DNA from: Paramoeba atlantica | Taxonomy: Eukaryota; Discosea | Length of the DNA: 64,000 bases | NCBI GenBank assembly: GCA_977017575.1 | Contig: CDRNVI010000190.1 | Location: forward strand, 62,001 to 126,000 | Direction: 5' to 3' | Part shown: piece by piece, positions 56,665 through 64,000 of the stretch | How positions within the stretch are numbered: position 1 is the stretch's first letter | Layout of the letters: every line of letters begins with the position of its first letter | Notes under the pieces: model-generated | Databases searched by the model: none | What the model saw: the letters and a program-made list of their open reading frames with translations, nothing else | Told to the model about the DNA's origin: nothing | Translations under genes and position numbers: made by a program

Positions 56665-57852
56665 TCATGTTGGAGATAAGGACAAAGGTGAGGAAGAGGA
56701 TGAGGACGAAGAAGAGGAAGAGGAAGAGGAGGAAGAGGAGGAAGAGGAAGTTGAAAAAGAAGACGAAGTAACCAGCCCACTTTGACCTCTTAAAGCCACA
56801 GTTGCCTTCAACAGAGGTCCATCCCACTCAATCCCTTTAATTTCAAAGACTCGATGTAATAATTTATAAATTAGCCACTGGATTGGATCTCGAGCAAACT
56901 CTTTTGCAGGATCAGCAAGAATTCCCTCGATTACTTCACTCCACACTTCCATCATCTGTCTTCTGGCGATCTTTCTTGTCACTTCTTTTGTTTCTTTTTC
57001 AACATCAGGAGATATCCGACTAATTCCTGGAATATCCCCCTCTCTCTCTGTCTCTATTCCCTCTCCATCAACATGAATGCTCTTTTCAACAGAAGCATGT
57101 TGAACACGAAAAGAACCACGAAGATCTTTGCAATCTATCAATCGCTTCATTGCAATTTGGTTGTGTATTTCTGTTACAGTTTCGTTTTCGTCCTGAAAGA
57201 GAATCGTTTTGCGGAAAAAGCCATAAAATTCGATGGTACTCAATCCGTTTGATTGTGGGTGAAGTTGAATCTATCATTTTTTTTTCGAAATTCAGTTGGG
57301 AACAAACACAAGAAAACACAAGAAAACACAAGTTAAAAGCAGACAAATAACCTGAGTGCTAACTGCCCTCCATTTTGGTTTTTGAAGATCAAAAACAGTG
57401 GTTGCGAGGAAATTATTTAACATATCCTTTTGAGCATACACTTTTACGATTTCTCCTTCTTTAAAATTTTCAATTGGGAGAGCTTCCAAAAGGATATGGT
57501 CCATGTTCCCTGTTTTTTTTTAGTTGTAACTTTCAAAAATACAGAGGAGATTGAATCAAATGATACAACTCGCGTATAATGTTCAAAAAAGATACAAACC
57601 GCCAGGTGGACCAACAAAGAAGGCAAACTTTAGAAATTTTCCATCGAACACCGGAGCAAACTTAAAATACTGATGTAGAGTACGAGCATCAAGCCCTCGA
57701 TCTCGCAACAAGAATTCCATTGGTGTGTGGAGAAAGATGGACGAAAAGTTTAGAGGAACCCCCGATTGAGTTTTCTTCATTTCTGTCGAAAGATTCCATT
57801 CAGGGAGGATACCTGTGATTGTGGAGAGTCGTTGAGCGACTTTCATGATCAT
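56665..57852 (-). CDS. Unrecognised three-exon protein with C-terminal poly-Ser
   Basis: Three exons are likely: about 57600-57852, 57355-57505 and 56665-57195. The first begins MIMKVAQRLSTITGILPEWN and contains FFVGPPGG next to a donor. The second reads DHILLEALPIENFKEGEIVK. The third is helical and acidic (IARRQMMEVWSEVIEGILAD, QWLIYKLLHRVFEIKGIEWD) and ends in a run of about 25 serines plus PLSLSPT. No family is recognised, and there is no signal or membrane span. Exon limits are approximate. The poly-Ser tail is coded by the same GAGGAAGAA-type plus-strand repeat seen in neighbouring genes. Its stop lies ~280 bp upstream of SMYD gene 3, on the same strand. Confidence 0.55.
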
Positions 57853-57995
57853 GGAGGAGTATTTTGTTGTTGTTGGTCCTGGTCTGTTTTTAATTTTGGT
57901 TAGCGAAGAGATAGAAAGAGAAGTCCCAGAGTGATGAGGATTGGAATTAAACTGTGGCTTTTTTGACGTGTGGAAAGTTAATTGATGAGTGATTA

Positions 57996-58541
57996 TCAGA
58001 AGGGAAAAGAGTTTGGTTTTGACCTGTGTTTGATCTTCCCCATCTTCAGACTCAAAAAACGAAACCCATTATCAGGTAAAAGGAGAATTTTGATCTGTCA
58101 AATTATCACAAAATTAGAGAGTCCTGGTTTCAAAGAATTTAATAAACCTTTCTTTCCACAGAAAAAAAAAACCTCGAAGGTTCCTTTCAAATCAAGAGAT
58201 CCCTCTTCAAAAAGAGGAATTCGGAGTTTGTTGGGGCCAATCTCAATTCGTATTTTAACAACCACGTTACAACTGGGGATTTTGTCCTTCATTTGGGACA
58301 GCACTTCACTACTCCCTCTCTCCCCTTCTCCCTTCTTTTTGCTCTCTTTTTCTTTCTTTTTCTCTTTGTCTCGATTCGGGGTAAGCCAGCGACCTTTTTT
58401 TTTCTCCGCTTTATACTTTTCAAAAGAAGTACACCAGATGGATATGGATCGAAGATCAAAATTTGGACCCATTGGTGGAAAATTGATCACAAGTTCCTCC
58501 TCCATCTTCACTGCTCCATACACAAGTTTCTCCTCGTCCAT
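57996..58541 (-). CDS. Unrecognised small protein
   Basis: Two exons (about 58171-58541 and 57996-58109) join in frame at [14 protein letters not shown] and give about 160 residues. It begins [20 protein letters not shown], has a Lys/Glu/Ser-rich middle ([17 protein letters not shown]) and a beta-rich end ([20 protein letters not shown], then [20 protein letters not shown]). Part of the Lys-rich middle could be an unrecognised intron. The second half may be a small beta-sandwich. I do not recognise the family. It is divergent from the Rab gene over 155 bp. Confidence 0.5.
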
Positions 58542-58696
58542 TGTGTCCAAGGTCAATCGAACGAAATAAAAATTTTGTGCTTTATTTTTCGGAGATGAAA
58601 TTGAACAAAAAAAGGTGTTTTGCACATTTGAAAAAGTTCTGCCTTCACCAAAAGTTTTTTTTGGGTTTTTTTATTTCTCTCCCCTCTTTCCACTCG
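58542..58696. promoter_or_regulatory. Short divergent region upstream of the Rab gene
   Basis: Only 155 bp separates the start codons of the small unknown gene (minus) and the Rab gene (plus). Both promoters must lie here or within coding sequence. Confidence 0.4.
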
Positions 58697-59578
58697 ATGG
58701 CTGACCAGGACCTCTTAATCAAACTTCTTTTGATTGGTGACAGCGGTTCGTTTTCGAGAAAAAACTTCTTTTCTTTTTCACAAAACTCTTCTCAACCGAT
58801 TTCTTCGACAATCTTAGGTGTGGGAAAGACATCTGTTCTCATTCGTTTCGCGGAAGATTCTTTTACTCCCAACTATGTTACAACAATCGGAATTGACTTT
58901 CGAATTCGGACAATTGAATTAGGAGGGAAGAGAATGAAACTTCAACTTTGGGATACAGCTGGTCAAGAACGATATCAATCCATTACAAAAGGTGAGATTT
59001 TTTTTTTAATCTTCATCATCAATTTCATGAGAAAGAGATTGAGTTTCCTCTCAAATCAAAGGGTATTACCGTCATACAATGGGAATCATAGTTGTATATG
59101 ATGTCACCAACGAACATTCTTTTCGAAATCTTCGGCATTGGATTCGGAACATCGAAAAAGACGCCCCGCAGAATGTCATTCCAATCCTCGTTGGAAACAA
59201 GTGTGACCTTGTGGATGAAAAGGTTTTTTTTTCTTGAAAACTCTTTCCTTTCAAAATCTCTTCTCAAAAACTAAATGGATCAAAAAGGTGATTGAGACCA
59301 ATCGAGGGCAAGCTTTGGCAGACGAGAGGAAAATGCCTTTTTTTGAAACCAGCGCAAAAAATGGCGTAAATGTCGAAGAAGCATTCCTGACTTTAGTTCA
59401 TGCAATTCTTCAAGCAAGAAAAATTGACCTGAGTGACGGTCCAAAAGAGGTTGCTTCAAAAGAGGCAAAGCCACCAATCGATATTGGGAAACAAATGCCA
59501 CACCAACACCCAGACAAAATAACCCCTCCCCCTCCAAATGATACAAATGGTTGTTGTTCAGGAGCAGGGCAAAAGTAG
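58697..59578 (+). CDS. Rab GTPase, Rab8/Rab1/Sec4-like
   Basis: Four exons: 58697-58745, 58818-58991, 59062-59222 and 59288-59578; about 224 residues. All G boxes are intact: GDSGVGKTS (across the first splice), [21 protein letters not shown] and ETSAK. The effector and switch sequence ([25 protein letters not shown]) is typical of the Rab8/Rab1/Sec4 branch, which drives ER-Golgi or exocytic vesicle traffic. The C-terminus is unusual: a His/Pro-rich stretch, then GCCSGAGQK, so the double cysteine lies six residues from the end rather than at or next to it. The active-site Gln is present. Geranylgeranylation of this tail is uncertain. Confidence 0.93.
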
Positions 59579-59847
59579 AGAAAAACTCATGAAAAAGGAG
59601 TATTTAAAGAAGAAACTTCAAACAAAAAATTCAAAAAGCAAAAAGAAACTCTTCAAATGATCAATCGAGTAATTCCAACAACCCAAAAAAAATTGGCTCA
59701 AAAAACGAGTTATTTTTTCAAAGGACTGGAAAACCCAAAAAACACCAAAACGACTCTTTCTCTCCTTTTTCGCCCAATCCGTTTTCGTATTGTATTTTTC
59801 TCTCTCTCTCTTCCTGTCTCTTCTTTTCCTCCCTTCATTCCTGCCTA

Positions 59848-60442
59848 ATGGCGGAAGAACCTTCATACAATTACTCTCAGATTGATGAGGACGAGGTGCG
59901 TGGTTCTCTTGAAGAGCGTGTTTCGCTTGAGGAACGTGTTTCGCTTGAGGAACGTGTATCACTTGAGGAACGTTCTTCCTTAGAGAAAGACTTCCCTGTT
60001 GATCCTCTCATTCCACCGCACCCTCCTCGGCGGTCTGCCACCCCAGACGCAAGTATCTTTCAAAAGTTCTTTCTCCAAGTCTTTCTATTTTTTCTGTCTA
60101 AAACCCATTTTTTGAAAAGTTTACATTGGTCCAAACTGGACACCGTCGGGGGATCCCCTCTCTTCCGAACCCACTCACGTTCTTTTCTTTCAAAATATTT
60201 GTGCATCAACCTCACTAACATTACATCTCTAATAGATCACCTGTCACCACTGTGGGGCGGAAGGACAGTCATCTGTTGAATACGAATCAGGTCTCCTCAC
60301 TTGGCTTATTTGTGGGGCCTCTTGCATGGCGGGTTGTTGGTTAGGATGCTGTACAATCCCGTTCTGTGTAAAGTGTGTGCAAGATGCTGTTCACAGATGC
60401 GCATCTTGTGGTCGTGTAGTGGGAGTTTTCAAACCTCTCTAG
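59848..60442 (+). CDS. LITAF-domain (SIMPLE-like) membrane-associated zinc protein
   Basis: Three exons: 59848-60052, 60120-60178 and 60236-60442, about 156 residues. The N-terminus contains a near-perfect tandem repeat of SLEERV (four or five units, 59910-59980), then a Pro-rich stretch. The last exon is a complete LITAF domain: N-terminal CHHCG, a hydrophobic Cys-rich middle (LLTWLICGASCMAGCWLGCC), TIPFC, then D-x-x-H-R-C-A-S-C-G. LITAF domains bind one Zn2+ through the two Cys pairs and insert the central amphipathic helix into late endosome or lysosome membranes from the cytosolic side. The protein ends GVFKPL, six residues after the second knuckle. The acidic heptad-like repeat upstream is peculiar to this gene. 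Confidence 0.85.
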
Positions 60443-60583
60443 CCTCCCTTGTACAGCCGGACAAACAACAAAAAATGAAGTTCTTATTTATTCATTGCGA
60501 ACTGAGTGCTTTGTTTGCTGGGGGGTAGTTTTGGTTCAACACACCATTATGTTTCATCAGAGATCACTTTACCACTGATTTTT

Positions 60584-62997
60584 TCAACCTTGGTGAACAA
60601 TTTCATAGTTTTCAACTTCCAAACGAGACTCAAGAGAAAAAGGGACTGCTCGTTCATTTTCAACTAAACAGACTTTCTCGATCTAAAAAGAGACATTCCC
60701 TTTAGAATTTAATTGCTTAATTTTTTTTTTGGATGAGAAAAAAAGACCTGGAAATTGGGAACACTTGATGACGAAAGGAAACCAACATGGATTGGGAAGA
60801 AGATCGAAGAATCTCCCTCAACTTGAACCTTAAAGTTCAAAGAGGCACTTGTTACATTTTCGTCGAGAGATTGAATCTGCCAAACCAACACCCCTGCACT
60901 CTCGTCAAAGTGATATTGTCCATCAACATTCTCAACACTTGGGACAAAGGATCTTGATGAAAGAAGAAAAAAAAGAATTATGAATAACTAATTTTGCTTC
61001 CACAAAAAAATTCGAGAACAAACCTTGTTGGGATATGGATTTCAATGAAATTCAAACTCATGTGTTGTTGTTGGAGTTCACATTCCAAAGCACACGAAGT
61101 TGTTCCATCACCATTCTGAGTGGGCCAACAAGTAACTAGAGGATCCAGCAGCAGGTGTGAGAGACAGTTTACCAAAAAAAAAAGAGAGAATTTTAAAAAA
61201 AAAAAATAACTGAACCTGATAATGGAAGTTCTTCTTCTCTTGAAGAAACACATCGATATTTCAGAACTCCAAGGGGATTTCCTGTTGGATAAGGTTGTGA
61301 TGGATTCTTTAGAATCAACACGCTCTCCCGAGAGAAGCGTGCCTTGTCAATATTTGGATGGGTCTTTTCAAAATTGAAATGAGTTGTTATGCAAGTAAGA
61401 GAAAAAGAAGATTAAAGAGACCTTATATTGAACAGAAGTCACAGGTTTTTGCACGACAGTGAAGACTTTGGCACAATTTGGATCGTTGATCAAAACACTA
61501 AGATCTCCCTTTACTTCCATGGATACGTCTCCATCATGTTGGATAACCACACTAATCTTCTCATCTTGAAGAACATGTACATTCCTAGAATAGTTTTTTG
61601 AGAAAGAAACGAGAAAAGTTGAAAAAGGAATTGGAACAAAAGACAAACTTTTGTTCAACTTGTTGCTGTTGTTGCTGCTGCTGTTGCTGTGGTTGTTGTT
61701 GTGGTGGTGGGAGTTCGGGTTCTTGGTGAGAACTTTCAATTTCAATATTTAATTCTATGAAAAAAAAAAGAATGTGAGAAAGAGTTCCTCAATCCTTAAA
61801 TATGGAAGCAATCAAATGTGAGAACTGTCCAAAAATTCGTTTTTCTTGCTGACAGGTCCCAAACTCATTCCTTTGCGTTCTCTTTTCGGTTGTGCTTTTG
61901 GGCTACTCTTTTTTGATTAGAAAAAAAAAAGAAAAAGAATTGAATTTAAAAAAAACCTAGAAATAGAGGCCATTGTTGTACTTGACGTTGGTTGATACGG
62001 TGTGATAACTTGAGGAGTGTAGCTCGAATTTCCCCCGTAGACCCCGTCGTTTTGGACTTGCTAGTAAGCTATTTTTAAGAAAGGAAAGGGAGAGAACAAA
62101 TTGGGAAACTTACCCTTGAGTCTCTGCGATCTTGTTCGATTTGGTGTTGACGTCTCTTTGCTTCTTCCATGGCCTCTCTTCTTTTACTCTGACACTTGAA
62201 TTAAGGATCGAGAAAAAAAGACAGAAAGGGAAAAGGGAGATGAGAACCTTTTCAATCATTTCATAAAGACGCTCATCTTGGCTGTCCATTTCGAGATATT
62301 GATGGATTTGTGGAAGAGTGACTTTTTCTCTGTTATTTTTTTCAAAAAAAAAACCAAGAGAGACATCTTCGATTCCCAACACAGCCTCTCTTTTCTTAAT
62401 CAAACCAAAAACAATATTTTACCTGTAACCTCCAGTAATAACTTCATCGAAAGCGAAAGTCAAGTCCAAAGCTTTATGAATCACATCCTCTTCATCGAAC
62501 CCACGGCAAATATCTGTCGTCTATTTAAAAATAAATATAAAAGTTACAAAGAAAGAAAACAAAGAGAAAAGGAATGAAAAGGGAAAAAGAATACCACGCG
62601 AACAATTAGTTGAAGAGTCTCAAGATCTTCCAAAATATTGGAAGACTTGTTTGTAACCAGAACAACATAATATTGATCCAAAGGTTGGTACAAATATCGA
62701 ACTGAATCTGTTTCCAGATAGGTGTGGTGTTTGTCTAGCATTTTTGAGGAAAAGAGAGTCAAAAGAGAGAGAAAAAGAAACAAAAGAAAAGGGAAAGGAC
62801 AAACCTGCACTCCCCAATAATTTTGGAAAAGCAGCAAGGAGACCCTCGATCCTCAATCGAGGGATGTTTTGGAATTGCCTTGCCACCATGACTTTCCCTC
62901 CTTTTGAACAAATTGCTGTTGATAACACCACCTGTTCCATAATGTTTGAGAACATTTTAACAAGAGGCAAAAGAAGAAGAAAAAGATGAAGAACCAT
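60584..62997 (-). CDS. Coatomer subunit delta (delta-COP)
   Basis: About ten exons on the minus strand. The N-terminal longin domain reads [20 protein letters not shown], then [51 protein letters not shown] and [20 protein letters not shown], closely following known delta-COP. A charged linker and Gln/Pro-rich hinge (about 61660-61740) lead to the mu-homology domain ([52 protein letters not shown]), ending [15 protein letters not shown]. Delta-COP is part of the COPI coat for Golgi-to-ER transport. The start is read as ATG 62997-62995 followed at once by a 63-bp intron and then VVLSTAIC, giving M-V-V-L, as in other delta-COPs. The alternative is the ATG at 62940 (MEQVVLST) with no intron. Confidence 0.88.
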
Positions 62998-62999
62998 CT

Positions 63000-63375
63000 T
63001 GTTTTTCTTGTTGCTGTCTCACGAAAGAGAAGAGAAAAAGAAAAACATGAAAAAAAAGAGGCAAAGAAAAAACGTGTTGGTCGCTACATTAACCGGAACT
63101 TTTTTAAATTGGGAAGGTTTTCTTTTTGTTAGGAAAAGACTCCAAAAAAATAAAATTGAAATGTCAAAAGAGAATAATAATTTTCACAATGAAAAAATGC
63201 ATTTTTCTTTTTAAAATAACGTCGAAAAAATCGGAAGAAACACCTTTCATTTTGTGGAGCAGACGAAAGGCTGTGGTGGAAGTTTGGAAAAGATGAGAGC
63301 GAGAGACATTCACCTTTCCACCTTTCCACGAAAGTTCTTTGAAACTCTTTAAAATTTAAGGAAAAAGGACTTTTC
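63000..63375. other. Intergenic region upstream of delta-COP
   Basis: About 375 bp, A-rich on the plus strand, with the direct repeat CCTTTCCA twice near 63310-63326. No gene is supported. It should contain the delta-COP promoter. Confidence 0.35.
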
Positions 63376-64000
63376 TTGCAATGCAAGGGTGACCTGCAAA
63401 CCTCCCCTCACAACAACAACAGAGGAACTTTGTTTTTCTTTTTTTTGTGGCTCTCCCACTCGCGTACCTGCTTTTCTCCCGTCCCTTTGTTTTCCTCCCC
63501 TGGTTCTGATCCTCCCCGTTGTGTTTCTTTCTCGGTAGGTGATCGTCTCATTGGATCATACTCAAAGAAGGGGAATGCACAGAACAATTACCGTGGCTTA
63601 GAGGTGCAATTTACAGTTGGTGATTATCAACAAATTGAGAGGGGGCCAGGTTTTTTTAACTTGACGCTCCTGTTGTTGAAAACATTGTTTCTGAGGATAT
63701 CAACTTCTTCTCTTTCTAGAATTTCTTATCAACTGATCAAGGCATCTTCCCGAATCTGAGAGTATTTTTGTTTATGATGTCGCCGCAACGCCAGACCCTC
63801 CAATGGCTTGTGGTGACAATCTTGGAATTATCGAGTGAATTGGCATGCTGATTGTACAAAATTTACTTTGTTGCTCATTGACGATCCTTGTGAGGGAAGA
63901 ATCGAGCTGTGGGATAGGATGTCCCTTTCGAAACCCAAACCAGAGGAGGAGTGCTCGATTTTCACTGGTTCACTCGCCTGATTTGAAGACCAACAACATC
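63376..64000 (+). CDS. Possible partial plus-strand gene, unrecognised
   Basis: An open frame from 63376 reads MQCKGDLQTSPHNNNRGTLF and then, after a likely 3' splice site near 63538, RLIGSYSKKGNAQNNYRGLE and VQFTVGDYQQIERGP up to a donor-like GGTTTTTTTAAC near 63650. Further short coding-looking stretches follow (IFVYDVAATPDPPMACGDN near 63765). A hydrophobic stretch followed by a small beta-rich part could suit a secretory GOLD/p24-like protein, but this is a weak guess. Splicing could not be resolved and the gene would run off the window. Confidence 0.25.

Overview
This is nuclear DNA of a protist-like eukaryote that I cannot place more precisely. It is AT-rich and gene-dense. Intergenic gaps are often 50-400 bp, and the many introns are short, GT-AG and pyrimidine-rich on the sense strand. 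Genes lie on both strands in no operon-like order. The content is eukaryotic: calmodulin, LSm8, Prp40, a Rab GTPase, delta-COP, a TBC protein, SMYD proteins and a nuclear tRNA. The standard code fits every conserved protein. I saw no virus-like element, LTR element, transposase, reverse transcriptase or CRISPR array.

Left part (1-18.8 kb): a FYVE/WD40 protein; a START-domain lipid-binding protein; two paralogous membrane or secretory sulfotransferase-like proteins; LSm8 and Prp40 as a divergent pair; a FYRN/FYRC protein; calmodulin with an intron directly after its ATG; an unrecognised protein with two PH/RanBD-like motifs; and a 19-exon Der/EngA-type double GTPase that carries a tRNA-Pro(AGG) in one intron.

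Middle (18.8-41.2 kb): a tandem array of small (146-155 aa) paralogous proteins of unknown function, with two broken copies, interrupted by an antisense TBC gene; a ~7.4 kb secreted, bacterial-type alpha-2-macroglobulin gene with no visible thioester motif; an ankyrin gene made by exon duplication; a MAPEG-family membrane protein; a RING plus Sel1-repeat protein; and a divergent DEAD-box helicase.

Right part (41.3-56.4 kb): three tandem SET-MYND (SMYD) genes on the minus strand. The first ends after its TPR-like tail. In the other two the tail splices, in frame, into four tandemly duplicated exons. Each of these exons encodes a C2H2/BED-like finger plus a basic and Ser-rich linker. The third gene also has a unique ~260-residue C-terminal region. 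This modular array is the strongest candidate for something undescribed.

Far right (56.6-64 kb): two unrecognised small genes, a Rab8/Rab1-like GTPase, a LITAF-domain protein, delta-COP (again with a probable intron right after the ATG) and a possible partial gene at the edge. Rab, delta-COP, LITAF, TBC and FYVE proteins point to membrane traffic, and LSm8 and Prp40 to splicing, but adjacency here is not evidence of shared pathways.

Exon limits were read by eye from splice signals and frame continuity. They are good to a few bases where stated exactly and approximate otherwise.
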